From CAIKOD01 sp035543455 (lineage in GTDB: Archaea > Halobacteriota > Methanomicrobia > Methanomicrobiales > Methanospirillaceae): 64,000 nt of DNA. Positions 32,632-41,768 of the stretch are shown one piece after another. A program made the position numbers and the translations under genes. The first letter of the stretch is position 1, and every line of letters starts with the position of its first letter. The notes under the pieces were generated by a model. That model was not told the origin of the DNA. It saw only the letters and a program-made list of their open reading frames with translations, and made no database searches. The stretch spans positions 32,379 to 96,378 of the forward strand of contig DATKKE010000053.1 of NCBI GenBank assembly GCA_035543455.1, read 5' to 3'.

Positions 32632-32903
32632 GACTCTGTTGAATTCCTCACTTTGTTTATACCTCATCTCGACAGGGGGGGTTCACCCTGGATTTCACCC
32701 ATTCCCTGCCCTTCCCCATCAGGATAGCCATTGGAAAAGGTACCAGGGCAATGAAGCAGGAAGATAATTGTTCAGATCTCTCACGATCCTGACCGGGACG
32801 CTAAAGCGACGGGGCAGAGCCCCTGGAGCGTCTGAATACAAACCTATTGAATATGAATTGAGAAGGGACTGGAATTTATTAATTTCAGGGTGTCAACAGA
32901 GTC
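32632..32903 (+). repeat. Dispersed repeat, copy C (best-preserved, 11-bp terminal inverted repeats)
   Basis: 272 bp bounded by GACTCTGTTGA and TCAACAGAGTC, a perfect 11-bp terminal inverted repeat. It contains the GGGGCAGAGCCCC hairpin and no coding frame. This MITE-like unit is nearly identical to copy B in opposite orientation. It lies in a 703-bp gap (32488-33190); the remainder holds only a weak short frame at 32927-33112 with no coding support. Confidence 0.8.
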
Positions 32904-33190
32904 AAAAAATCATTTAATTTGGAAGTATGTGCCATTATCAGGTGAAGCTGCCGACACACCCCATTATGCCTGACCAAAATAGACAATGCGAAAACATGGA
33001 TTCGCACTGCAAACGCTTTAAAAAGCAGTCCCTGGCTGACGGGTCCTGGCAATTTCTATATCTCAGTGGAAATTCAGGTTCCCATGTAATAATCTCTTAC
33101 CTGCAACCCTGACGTATCGATGGCAAAGATTAATTACGGGCTTGAAATTATAAGTTAAACCATCCATTACAAGGTGGCTCTGTCTACTTC

Positions 33191-34402
33191 ATGATCTCGA
33201 TACTTTTAGTCGACGATGAACCAGCATTGCTCGATCTCACCCGTATTTTTTTGGAGAGAGAACCGGAAATTGCAGTAACAATTTGTTCATCCGCATTCGA
33301 GGCATTGAGAACCCAGAAAATAGATAAATTCAATGTAATCATTTCCGATTATGAAATGCCAGTGATGAATGGTATCGACTTTCTTAAAGAACTTCGATCG
33401 AAAGGCTGTAAAGTGCCGTTTATCATTTTTACCGGGCGCGGAAGGGAGGAAGTAGTTATCGAGGCCATTAATAACGGGGCAGATTTCTACCTCCAGAAAT
33501 CGGGAGACCCGAAGGTAATTTTTACCCAGCTCAACCAGATGATCAGGCAGTCTGTGGAACAACAGCGAATTCAAGCCGATTTTATCAAATCTGAGCGCAG
33601 ATTTTATGAAATTATAAATTCCCTGCCCGATGCAACATTTGCGATCGATTACCAGGGGAAAGTCATCGCATGGAATCATGCAATGGAAGAACTGACAGGA
33701 GTTCCCCGGGCAGAGATGCTCGGGAAAGATCAATTTGAATATGCCATCCCGTTTTACGGGACCCGACAGAAAATGCTTCTTGACCTTATTTTGGAAAAGG
33801 AGGATGATCTGCAGAGATTTTTGTACAAAAAAATCAGGCGCGAAGGTCATGATATTATTGCCGAAACTGATGTCTCTTTCATTCGGGGGAGACCGGTAGT
33901 ACTCTGGATAAAAGCTACACCCCTTTTCGATGAGGAACATACAATAATTGGTGCTATTGAAACCATTCGCGATATTACTGCATTCGACAAGAGCGGTTCA
34001 CCACATCTTCACACGGAAATCAAAGCCGGCCAAATGACCGAGATGTTGCCACAACCCGTCTTTATGATGGACCTCGAAGGGCGGATTACGTATGCAAACA
34101 AACGCGGATTTGAGATGTTCGGAATCGCAAACGATCAGCTCAATAACGGATTATTCATTCACCAGATAATTTCTCCTTCCGACTTTCCCAGGATGGCCAA
34201 AAATTTTCAGATGATCCTCGACGGCATTCCATCCCATAGCGGGGTTTACCAGGCAAAAAGCATGAATGGAATCCTGTTTCCGGTCCAGATTTTTTCATCT
34301 CCGGTTTTATGTGAAGGACGTGTCACCGGGATGTGTGGTATTATTATCGACCTCGCCGAAATAAACCCTGCCGGGGAAAGAATTAACCGGCCCTGCTTTT
34401 AA
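33191..34402 (+). CDS. Response regulator with two PAS domains (truncated sensor kinase?)
   Basis: A 403-residue protein: REC domain 1-~120 with Asp8/9 and phospho-acceptor Asp53 (IISDYEMPVMNG), then PAS domains at ~135-260 (SLPDATFAIDYQGKVIAWN) and ~285-390 (LPQPVFMMDLEGRITYANK). It ends just after the second PAS. A remnant of a histidine-kinase catalytic domain lies ~120-300 bp downstream, so this gene is probably the 5' part of a REC-PAS-PAS-kinase that lost its middle. It may still act as a stand-alone signalling protein. Confidence 0.75.
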   Translation: MISILLVDDEPALLDLTRIFLEREPEIAVTICSSAFEALRTQKIDKFNVIISDYEMPVMNGIDFLKELRSKGCKVPFIIFTGRGREEVVIEAINNGADFYLQKSGDPKVIFTQLNQMIRQSVEQQRIQADFIKSERRFYEIINSLPDATFAIDYQGKVIAWNHAMEELTGVPRAEMLGKDQFEYAIPFYGTRQKMLLDLILEKEDDLQRFLYKKIRREGHDIIAETDVSFIRGRPVVLWIKATPLFDEEHTIIGAIETIRDITAFDKSGSPHLHTEIKAGQMTEMLPQPVFMMDLEGRITYANKRGFEMFGIANDQLNNGLFIHQIISPSDFPRMAKNFQMILDGIPSHSGVYQAKSMNGILFPVQIFSSPVLCEGRVTGMCGIIIDLAEINPAGERINRPCF

Positions 34403-34524
34403 CCCGGATAATTTAGTCCTTTTTCCACGGCCCGATCAGACATCGGATACGTTGCATCGATCTGTCCTTGAGTGCCGGCCCGGAATCTTGCGCTGATTAA
34501 GGTGAGGGTATCCGGATTCTGACA

Positions 34525-34698
34525 AATAAAAAAAACATTCACCATGGTTTCGGAAGGACGGGCGCTATGGGACTCTTTTTGATAAGGGAGATCTTCTCCA
34601 TCCCCGACGTTACGGTTCGTGAGAACGGTATCCCTGGCCAAGGAGTGCGATTTGAAATTAAAGTGCCGAAGGGGAGGTACAAATTCAAACAGGTATAA
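34525..34698 (+). pseudogene. Histidine-kinase C-terminal remnant (HATPase end)
   Basis: The plus-strand frame reads GFGRTGAMGLFLIREIF, then RFEIKVPKGRYKF and stop. This is the G2-box and end of an HATPase domain as found in methanogen PAS kinases (typical GFGxxTGxGLFLxREIL). The dimerisation helix and N/G1 boxes are missing. It sits 123 bp behind the truncated REC-PAS-PAS gene, on the same strand, so a deletion is the simplest explanation. A minus-strand frame here (34399-34641) is judged spurious. Confidence 0.6.
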
Positions 34699-34763
34699 TT
34701 ATTTGTCGTTCTCATCACATCAGTTCGGAATTGTGTCTTGTCCCAAAAATATATCCGCCATTC

Positions 34764-35828
34764 TTATGTTTGCCATTTCCGGCACCCCAGAAGGAATACG
34801 ACAATAACACAGGCAAAGATCCCAGAAGGTAAAACTCCCGCAAAGAGAACCGGGTTCGTCGGCGATGCCTGATGTTCGAAGGTCAGATTTTCTTTGGTAA
34901 CCGTGATTGATACGGGAATTGTCGCCCCGCCGATAACCCTGACGGTCTCCTGAACCGGGGATACTCCCGGCAGGGATGCGATGAGGGTATGGTTCCCGGG
35001 AATAAGATTCGTCAGCAAAACAGGGGCGATACCTGCATCTGTTCCGTCGATTGAAATGGAGCCACCGATGGGAACGGTGGTAACCCACAAGGTCCCGTTC
35101 GCGGAAAGAAGCGGGACCGATAAGGTGGTCAGAGCTCCTGCCTGTATCTCCACCTGGTTTGACTGGTTAAGAAAACCGGATCTCGAAAGGGTGGCAACAT
35201 AGGTTCCGGGATCAAGGTTAGGGACGGTAACCGGGGTTGTACCTTCATATTTACCGTTCAGGAAAAGGTTCGCACCCGCCGGTGTGGAATTCACCGTAAG
35301 ACCTCCCGGGACCGTCGGGCTTCCCACCGAGATTCCGGGCTGCTGTAAATTCACCGCAATTGTGGAGTAATCGGTTGTTCCAAGGTTCGAGCGCCCGACC
35401 GGTCTGTCGACGACCCACACCGCATAAGTTCCGGCATCGAGTTTCCCTCCGGTCTGGCCGGTATACCATTTGTAACTCCAGGAACCGTCTGAATTGACAT
35501 CCACCGCCGTAAAACCACCCTGTTCTGTTGGCCGGTTGATATTATCCAGTGCCACCCCATTTACCGGGAGATTCGGTCCCGTCAGAAACAGGTAAACGGT
35601 GTCGCTCCCGTATGAATATCCCGAGAGTGTTACCATGTCACCGAGATATGTCTCTTTCGCCTGGGCTGCCTGTGCCGGGATACAAAATGATGCTGCTGCT
35701 AGAAGCAGTATCGTGAGAGTCGTCAACCGTTGAATGCCCATCTGCCGGGAAAATAACGATCGTGCCCTGGTCACCGGGAGATTTTCCCTGAGTGAAGATT
35801 CGTATTCTTTAGCTGGTTCAGGATTCAT
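34764..35828 (-). CDS. Secreted/surface PEGA-domain protein
   Basis: A 354-residue protein: N-terminal signal/anchor (~34-55, TLTILLLAAASFCIPAQA), a beta-rich region, then two PEGA repeats at ~175-240 (VNSTPAGANLFLNGKYEGTT) and ~245-320 (VTTVPIGGSISIDGTDAGIA), and a C-terminal membrane span (~333-350). Methanogen surface proteins often have this layout. The start may be at the internal Met30 (MGIQRLTTL) rather than Met1. It was probably exported and anchored in the envelope. Confidence 0.75.
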   Translation of the reverse strand: MNPEPAKEYESSLRENLPVTRARSLFSRQMGIQRLTTLTILLLAAASFCIPAQAAQAKETYLGDMVTLSGYSYGSDTVYLFLTGPNLPVNGVALDNINRPTEQGGFTAVDVNSDGSWSYKWYTGQTGGKLDAGTYAVWVVDRPVGRSNLGTTDYSTIAVNLQQPGISVGSPTVPGGLTVNSTPAGANLFLNGKYEGTTPVTVPNLDPGTYVATLSRSGFLNQSNQVEIQAGALTTLSVPLLSANGTLWVTTVPIGGSISIDGTDAGIAPVLLTNLIPGNHTLIASLPGVSPVQETVRVIGGATIPVSITVTKENLTFEHQASPTNPVLFAGVLPSGIFACVIVVFLLGCRKWQT

Positions 35829-35954
35829 TTTCGGTCCAATGAAGATAAATTACCTGATTCTTAAACATTTCCCTTGTCTTAAAACATAAAAATCACGGAC
35901 AACAGATTGGGACCCGGATTTCATCCCGATTGCTATCAGAAGAACCCTGTTGGT

Positions 35955-36650
35955 TCAATTGGCCTTTATCAGCGTTCCTGGTGAACTATGTTCAGCCTCG
36001 ATGATTCTGCCCTGATCTATGAGGCATAGCCTGACATCCGGCATCTGTACTTCTTCCCGATTGTGAGTTACGATGATACAAGGGATCTTCCTGGACCGGA
36101 CCTCTTCATATATCGAACTGTTCACCCATTCTTGTGCATCCCGGTCTAATGCCCTGAACGGTTCATCAAGAAGGAGAAGAGCTGGATCGATAGCAAGAGC
36201 ACGTGCAAAAATGACGAGTTGCTTCTGACCCCCTGAAAGCTGACCTGCATTCAGCCCCTTTAATTGATCGATATGAAGTGCATTCATGAGGGTATCGACT
36301 TTTTTCCTGGTCTTATTCCGGTCAAATCCTCTCGCGCGAAGCCCGTATGCAACATTGTCGAAAACCGATAAATAGGGAAAAACCACCGCATTCTGAAATA
36401 TATACCCAATTCGTCGTTCCTCTACTGGAAGGTCTAATGACCGCTCCCTGTCAAATAGGACGGTTCCCGAGAGCTGGATATGTCCATCGGCTGGGGACAT
36501 CAATCCTGCAATGAGGTTCAATGTAGTTGTTTTCCCTGAACCGTTTTTTCCCGCCATGACGAGGATTTCTCCGGCTTTTACCTCCATCTCAACAAAAAGA
36601 AGGTAATCGCGTAGTTGCTTTGTTATCGATAGTTCAAGCAAGGAGACCAC
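35955..36650 (-). CDS. modC: Molybdate/tungstate ABC transporter ATPase
   Basis: A 231-residue ABC ATPase with Walker A GKNGSGKTT (~34-42), a Q-loop (IGYIFQNAVVFPYLSV), signature LSGGQKQ and Walker B LLLLDEPFRALD. It lacks the extra C-terminal Mop domain. It overlaps modB by 17 bp and follows the order modA-modB-modC on the minus strand. The probable start is GTG 36650. Molybdate or tungstate feeds the formylmethanofuran and formate dehydrogenases encoded in this window. Confidence 0.88.
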   Translation of the reverse strand: MVSLLELSITKQLRDYLLFVEMEVKAGEILVMAGKNGSGKTTTLNLIAGLMSPADGHIQLSGTVLFDRERSLDLPVEERRIGYIFQNAVVFPYLSVFDNVAYGLRARGFDRNKTRKKVDTLMNALHIDQLKGLNAGQLSGGQKQLVIFARALAIDPALLLLDEPFRALDRDAQEWVNSSIYEEVRSRKIPCIIVTHNREEVQMPDVRLCLIDQGRIIEAEHSSPGTLIKAN

Positions 36651-37437
36651 GTTTCCTCGTAACGATACTGATAATTGCCATAATACCGAATGAGATCAGG
36701 ACGAGCAGTATGGAAATCGTGATGGCAACGTTGAAATCACCTTGCATGGCGCCATAAATCGCAAGAGGCATAGTTTGAGTGATCCCGGGGAGATTCCCCG
36801 CAACCATTATGGTTGCCCCAAATTCCCCGAGTGCCCTCGCAAATGTCATAACCATTCCGGACACAAGCCCATTTATTGTGAGAGGAAGTGCAATGGTTGC
36901 AAAAACCCTGAGTGGCGATGCACCGAGTGTTTGTGCAGTCTGTTCGTACACCGGATCCAACTGACCGAAAAGCTCTTTCGCATTTCTTATGTAAAAGGGC
37001 GATGCAACAAAGATCTGTGCGAGAACGACGGCAATGGTCGTAAAAGCAATATCAATCCCGACGACATGCAAATACCTGCCAAGCAGGCCCATGCGTCCAT
37101 AAAAAAGAAGGAGGGCTAGTCCCGCCACGGCTGGCGGCAGGACAAGGGGCAGATCGATAAGAATTTCAACAAACCGTTTCCCGGGATAATAGAGCCTTGA
37201 ATGAAAATAAGCCGCCGGTGTGCCGACAAGAACTATCACAAGCAATGCAATCCCCGCTGTGAGGAAACTTATCAACAGCGCATCAATTACCTGTTGTTCC
37301 TGTAAAGAGGATAAAAAGAGCAATGGGCTTGTATGGAAAAATAACGCGATGATTGGCAATGCTAGATACGAAACCATCAGCCCGATTGAAACAATTGCAA
37401 CGGCCAGGGCCATCTTTCTTGATGTTTGAATGTTCAT
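36634..37437 (-). CDS. modB: Molybdate/tungstate ABC transporter permease
   Basis: A 267-residue membrane protein with about six spans and the permease coupling loop EQTAQTLGASPLRVFATIALP. LVLPPAVAGLALLLFYGRMG is typical of ModB/WtpB. It lies between modA and modC on the minus strand; the gap to modA is 64 bp. Confidence 0.9.
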   Translation of the reverse strand: MNIQTSRKMALAVAIVSIGLMVSYLALPIIALFFHTSPLLFLSSLQEQQVIDALLISFLTAGIALLVIVLVGTPAAYFHSRLYYPGKRFVEILIDLPLVLPPAVAGLALLLFYGRMGLLGRYLHVVGIDIAFTTIAVVLAQIFVASPFYIRNAKELFGQLDPVYEQTAQTLGASPLRVFATIALPLTINGLVSGMVMTFARALGEFGATIMVAGNLPGITQTMPLAIYGAMQGDFNVAITISILLVLISFGIMAIISIVTRKRGLLA

Positions 37438-37501
37438 CGAGGGGAGACCCCACTAATCCTGATTATGTCGGTGTGCCATGAGAAAGATTAAAAGGTTATT
37501 G

Positions 37502-38383
37502 TTATCCGCCAATTGGCCTGAACCCGAAGTCCGAGAGGATCTGCTGGCCCTGCGGCGATACCATGAATGTCTCGAATTTAAATGCGGCGTCCTTATCGGA
37601 CGTTGTGTTGGTGATTCCGATTGTGTAAGTCTGGAGTGAATTATCTTTCACCGGAATGACGATTGCATTCAGTGTTCCAGGCTGGGCTGCCTTGTATGAA
37701 GACTCGTAGACAAACCCGGCATCAACCTCGCCCAGTACCACCTTGGTGACAACACCGGGTTCCTGCGTCTCGTAGGATACGACGTTCTTGAACAGGGTGG
37801 TGTTCCATGTTGTATTGAACGTACTATTGGTAAGTTTCGCGATGGACTGCCTGGTATTCACACCAACCGGCACGTCAGGAGTGCCCATGGCAATCTTTTT
37901 ACCAGGAGTCCCAAGGTCAGCAAGGGAATTGATATGCCCGGGATTTCCAGCCGGTACGATGACAATAATGTAGTTTGATGTGAGATTCTTTACCGTTTCG
38001 TTGACCAGGTACCCCTCGTTTTTAAGAGCATTTGTGTAGGTATTACTGGCGGAAATGAGTACATCGGCTTTGGCGCCATTCTCCAGCTGCTGCTTTAACA
38101 CCTGGGTGCCGTCAAGATTGAATTTGACCGTTGTCCCTGGAGTGGCATTGGAATAAGCAGGCCCGATTACATCGGATGCCCCCTTCAGGGACGCAGCGGT
38201 AAAAACGATCAATGTCTTTGCAGATGCCTGAGTGGGCGGAGCAGTTTTCTGCGTCGTAATTGTCGTTCCCGGAGTTGCCCCTGGAGTTGTGGCGGTATTT
38301 GTACATCCGGTAGTTACGAGTACTATGCAAAGAATAATGCTAAGGAGAGCAGATATCACAACGGATTTTTTGTCAACAGTCAT
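37502..38383 (-). CDS. modA: Molybdate/tungstate-binding lipoprotein
   Basis: A ~293-residue binding protein. The lipobox-like VTTGCTN near residue 28 is followed by a Thr/Pro-rich linker. LIVFTAASLKGASDVI and the later GAKADVLISASNTY and ATPG-KIAMGTPDVPVG segments are ModA-type. It captures the oxyanion outside the cell. I chose ATG 38383; an AAATATTATAAC element ~40-50 bp upstream is the likely promoter of modABC. Whether it prefers Mo or W is not visible. Confidence 0.88.
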   Translation of the reverse strand: MTVDKKSVVISALLSIILCIVLVTTGCTNTATTPGATPGTTITTQKTAPPTQASAKTLIVFTAASLKGASDVIGPAYSNATPGTTVKFNLDGTQVLKQQLENGAKADVLISASNTYTNALKNEGYLVNETVKNLTSNYIIVIVPAGNPGHINSLADLGTPGKKIAMGTPDVPVGVNTRQSIAKLTNSTFNTTWNTTLFKNVVSYETQEPGVVTKVVLGEVDAGFVYESSYKAAQPGTLNAIVIPVKDNSLQTYTIGITNTTSDKDAAFKFETFMVSPQGQQILSDFGFRPIGG

Positions 38384-38515
38384 TGTAATCAACCAGCATA
38401 GTGAATAGAACGACCATTGTTATAATATTTCTTTTTTTACTTTTAAAAAAAGTTAATATAAATGATTAACATACCTGCCCTAGTCGTTTCTTGTCAGGGT
38501 AAAGAGAATGAGAAA

Positions 38516-38929
38516 TTATGCTTCAATCCCGGGTCTGGCTTCATAACTCATTGCATTCTTTTTCTTTGTAAGCCAGACGAGCCTGCCGTCCTGATACCCG
38601 AAAGCCTTCATCTCTTTAATCTCAATCTCCGGGGACAGGAGAGGAACCAGGGTTGAACGCGGAATGAGCAGAATTTTTTTGGTACATTTCGGGATTTTTT
38701 CATCGATACCTGAAAATCCGGATAAAATTTCCGGAGTTATATCAGGTGAAAATGAAACCAATGCAATTCCCTTCTCAACCTTTCCCTGCAAACGTCGTGA
38801 GAATGAGAAAACTTTTTCATTTTTTTTTCCTGTTGGGAACTGCTGCCGTTGCCATCCGTCATATTCAGGAAAAACAGCCCTGACATCCTTCATGGCCATA
38901 TCGAACATAACATCTTCAGAATATCCCAT
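38516..38929 (-). CDS. Orphan family protein, paralogue 1
   Basis: A 137-residue protein. It shares layout and ends with the gene at 40030-40443: MGYSEDVM at the start, FPEYDGWQRQQ, ILLIPRSTLVPLL, and GRLVWLTKKKNAM near the C-terminus. Both are 137 residues long. No known domain seen. I place the start at ATG 38929 to match the paralogue; a TTG 9 bp upstream is possible. It is separated from its copy by the FmdE gene. Confidence 0.65.
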   Translation of the reverse strand: MGYSEDVMFDMAMKDVRAVFPEYDGWQRQQFPTGKKNEKVFSFSRRLQGKVEKGIALVSFSPDITPEILSGFSGIDEKIPKCTKKILLIPRSTLVPLLSPEIEIKEMKAFGYQDGRLVWLTKKKNAMSYEARPGIEA

Positions 38930-39037
38930 ATCGATCAATAACCTATTGACCGTGATAGAGTTTTAAGATATTCTTTTGAATGAAAAAAGTTAAATTCCTT
39001 CAATTGACTCTCTTTGAGATACTAAAAATATGAATTG

Positions 39038-39676
39038 TTATAATACCTCTTCATAGTATCCCTGGGATCCGCAGGCTGCACACCTGCCGTTCTCAAGAAG
39101 ATAATCAGGTACCTGTTCACCACATTCCGGACATGTTACCGACTTCCATTTCGGTTTTGGGGATGTTTTCACGATGACCCGTTCATATGAAAGAATGTCC
39201 CTTCCGGCCCTGAATATCTCATCCTGAAGTGTCAGTTCCATTGAACGTCTGTTATAGGAGGGACTGTTGCTATACCATGATTCTATCATCGGGTAACGTT
39301 TTAGCTTGGCCGGATCGACATATACCCTGATACCTTCGGTTTTTGGTTCTTTGGAACTTACATTAACAGTCAATGCAAATTTACCGATCGGCAGAACATG
39401 GAGTCTCTTGTTACCGGTTGTAGTATGCGCGATTACCTGCAGGGCATCAGGAGCGCATTTTGGGGTTTCACATACTGCATAGAGGCGCTGCCCGGGTACC
39501 GCCCCGAGGAATTCCAATGCATAATCAACCATAAATGCCGCAATCAGCACGCCTGGGGCGGGAAACGTATGGAAGGCCACACATTGCAGGATGTATTCTT
39601 GCATCCGGCTGTTCACCCCTGCGGCTTTCATTTTCTTATCGAGGCTTACCGAATAAGGACCTTCGTGTTCAGTCAT
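39038..39676 (-). CDS. FmdE-family protein (formylmethanofuran dehydrogenase E-like)
   Basis: A 212-residue protein with the FmdE layout: CVAFHTFPAPGVLIAAFMVDYAL with a conserved His, VCETPKCAPDALQ with Cys pair, TTGNKRLHVLPIGKFALTV, and a C-terminal zinc ribbon (CPECG and CAACG). FmdE is not essential for the catalytic complex and its role is unclear. The fwd operon is 2 kb away on the other strand, so it is not co-transcribed. A 353-bp gap follows (39677-40029), AT-rich, in which I see no gene. Confidence 0.82.
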   Translation of the reverse strand: MTEHEGPYSVSLDKKMKAAGVNSRMQEYILQCVAFHTFPAPGVLIAAFMVDYALEFLGAVPGQRLYAVCETPKCAPDALQVIAHTTTGNKRLHVLPIGKFALTVNVSSKEPKTEGIRVYVDPAKLKRYPMIESWYSNSPSYNRRSMELTLQDEIFRAGRDILSYERVIVKTSPKPKWKSVTCPECGEQVPDYLLENGRCAACGSQGYYEEVL

Positions 39677-40029
39677 AATTATTCAAATGTATCGGATTGT
39701 CAGGTAATTAATCATAGCAAGCGCTTCTGGATTCAATCCAGGATCCATCAACAGATCACAGAACGGATTCATGGAACATACCCATGTGATGACCCGGGAT
39801 TAATTCCGCACTTATCACGATAGGATCGACAGGGAAATTGATTCCCGAAAAAATTATCCGGTTATTCAATTGGATTCCCATAAAACCGGGTTTATAGAAA
39901 AAGAAGCTTTGAAACATATTCACACCCGATCCGGACATATGTTAAATTAAATATGTTTATTTCAATAAAAATTAAAATAAATATGATAACATTAAAATAG
40001 CCCCAGGTCAGTATACATATTGATAGATT

Positions 40030-40443
40030 ATGGGGTTCGCAGAGGACATCATGAGGGGGGTTGTGAGCAAAGAAATCCGGCTAAAATTTCCTCGTTATGA
40101 GGGATGGGATATGCAGCTTGTCACACCGTCGGACAATCAGGGATTTTTATTCCAGGTCTCACGATATCATCGCGGGACAAACCAGTACGCATTGGTTTCC
40201 GCTTCCCTTAAGCAAAAGCCCACTTCCCAAGACATCCCAAAAATAAAAGCCGATCCATTAAATCGTCATGTTTTGGTCGGCCGGTTCCTTCTTATCCCGC
40301 AAGGTGCGGATATCCCCGGCATCCCGAGCCATATCGGTGTGATCCAAATGAGTTCATTCGGATTTGTCGATGGAGAACTTGTCTGGCTCACGAAAAAGAA
40401 GAATGCCATGAAATTCCATTTCAGGGAGACAGCAGAGGCATGA
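40030..40443 (+). CDS. Orphan family protein, paralogue 2
   Basis: A 137-residue protein similar to 38516-38929: MGFAEDIM, FPRYEGWDMQLV, LLIPQGADIPGIP, GELVWLTKKKNAM. The shared C-terminal block and equal length mark a local duplication, inverted. Function unknown. Its stop overlaps the start of a 39-residue membrane peptide (ATGA), a gene pairing not present at copy 1. Confidence 0.65.
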   Translation: MGFAEDIMRGVVSKEIRLKFPRYEGWDMQLVTPSDNQGFLFQVSRYHRGTNQYALVSASLKQKPTSQDIPKIKADPLNRHVLVGRFLLIPQGADIPGIPSHIGVIQMSSFGFVDGELVWLTKKKNAMKFHFRETAEA

Positions 40444-40559
40444 ACTATACAGCAAAAAGGGAACACTGCAATGAGCATGTAGCAGTTGTCATCGGTATTT
40501 TTCTTTTTACATCACTCATTGCCGCCGGATTCTTTGCAAGTTACATCATTGTATCATAA
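40440..40559 (+). CDS. 39-residue single-span membrane peptide
   Basis: The frame MNYTAKREHCNEH is followed by a hydrophobic span (VAVVIGIFLFTSLIAAGFF) and ASYIIVS, then stop. The ATG overlaps the upstream stop as ATGA and AGAGG lies just before it, so translational coupling is likely. A clean polar-then-hydrophobic layout supports a real gene. Function unknown; it could be a regulator or small subunit for paralogue 2. Confidence 0.6.
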   Translation: MNYTAKREHCNEHVAVVIGIFLFTSLIAAGFFASYIIVS

Positions 40560-40581
40560 TTTAAGTTCAGGAGAACAGGAA

Positions 40582-41364
40582 ATGATTACCCGTCACCATA
40601 TAAGCCTTGCAATCGGGAGCATCATTATCCTGTATTTCCCCCTGATTTCGACCAATCCGGTAATTCTTGCCTCCATCGGAGCGGGAGTCTGCGCAGGCGT
40701 GGTGATTCCTGATATCCAAATGAAAAAACCACGACGGTTCAATGCACTCTCTCTTGCCTGGTGCCTCGTCCAGGTATTCAAGCGATCTATACTTCGTCTC
40801 TATGTATCCCTGCACCGGAATGTTACAGGCATCCGTGCGGAAGCAGATGACAAACGGCTCACCCATTCACTCCCGGGACTGTTTTTCCTTGTAGGGGTGA
40901 TTGGCATTTCCATTTTATGCATCACCTGGGTATTCCCCTTCGGTTATCCGGTTCATTTCCTGAGGGTCTTCCTCGCTGGAATCATCATAGGTTTAATCCT
41001 GCATATCCTGGAAGACAGCTGCACAAAAAAAGGACTTTGCCTCTTCTTCCCCTTCAGTGAAACCTGGCGGATCTCAGGAAGTATCCGGCCGTGCAACACC
41101 GATGACACGAGAATCTGCCTTTTTCACATCCAGGCTGGGCTCATCATCATTGCCGTAACACTTGTTAATTATACCGGGTTCTGCCCCGAATATCTCAAGT
41201 GGGCATTGAGCATTTCCGCATTGATATTGTTCATAACGCTCATGCTGTACCATGCAGAAATCAGAATAATCATTCCAGATTCATTTGAATCCAATACGAA
41301 TTGCCAGGATTCGAAAACAGATTTGTTAACCACTCATGAAACAAATAAGAATTTCGTCAACTAG
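40582..41364 (+). CDS. YdjM/YbcI-type membrane metal-dependent hydrolase family protein
   Basis: A 260-residue membrane protein with about five spans. KRLTHSLPGLFFL near 95 and HILEDSCTKKGLCLFFPFS near 165 match the family motif of THS and HxxxD-x-TxxG-hydrophobic-P. The family (LexA-regulated in bacteria, DUF457) has no settled function. I chose ATG 40582 because AGGAGA precedes it; the frame extends upstream. Confidence 0.72.
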   Translation: MITRHHISLAIGSIIILYFPLISTNPVILASIGAGVCAGVVIPDIQMKKPRRFNALSLAWCLVQVFKRSILRLYVSLHRNVTGIRAEADDKRLTHSLPGLFFLVGVIGISILCITWVFPFGYPVHFLRVFLAGIIIGLILHILEDSCTKKGLCLFFPFSETWRISGSIRPCNTDDTRICLFHIQAGLIIIAVTLVNYTGFCPEYLKWALSISALILFITLMLYHAEIRIIIPDSFESNTNCQDSKTDLLTTHETNKNFVN

Positions 41365-41449
41365 AATATATTAATCACTTCTGATAAAATACTACGGTTT
41401 AATAAAGCCTTTGGGTTAACCTTTCGTTACATGAATTCTATGTGATATC

Positions 41450-41710
41450 ATGGCTTTTGCAGTGCACGTTAATCCAGAACGGTGTACCGGCTGTAACAAT
41501 TGCGTAGTTGCCTGCCCGGTCAACGCCCTCGAGCTCTTTACGCTCGACCCTGTGACGAATGAGAAGATCTATCAGGTCCAGAATGGTGTGGCAGTCAGCC
41601 TTGATTTCAAGGCAGAGCTGTGCGCCGGTTGTGGTGTATGCGTCGAAGCATGCCCCTATGACGTGATCACCCTTTGCGGTGGAGTATCGGGACTGACATC
41701 GCAGACCTGA
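41450..41710 (+). CDS. fwdG: Formylmethanofuran dehydrogenase ferredoxin subunit FwdG
   Basis: An 86-residue ferredoxin with two [4Fe-4S] motifs, CTGCNNCVVACP and CAGCGVCVEACP. It opens the fwd operon, passing electrons to the FwdBD catalytic unit. A TATA-like GGTTTAATAAA lies ~45 bp upstream. FwdF (polyferredoxin) is not in this operon. Confidence 0.85.
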   Translation: MAFAVHVNPERCTGCNNCVVACPVNALELFTLDPVTNEKIYQVQNGVAVSLDFKAELCAGCGVCVEACPYDVITLCGGVSGLTSQT

Positions 41711-41768
41711 TAATTGGACGAAACTATTCGTTGTTTGCTGTCATTAAAGCAATAATTGAGGAGATACC

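Noticed and set aside
26048..32903. CRISPR array or integron-like repeats
   Set aside because: The repeats are few, long and dispersed, with no regular short spacers; no cas or integrase genes are present.
32927..33112. Short plus frame between repeat C and the response regulator
   Set aside because: No RBS, no motif, atypical composition.
34399..34641. Minus-strand 80-codon frame behind the REC-PAS-PAS gene
   Set aside because: The plus strand here carries the kinase remnant with recognisable motifs; the minus frame has none.
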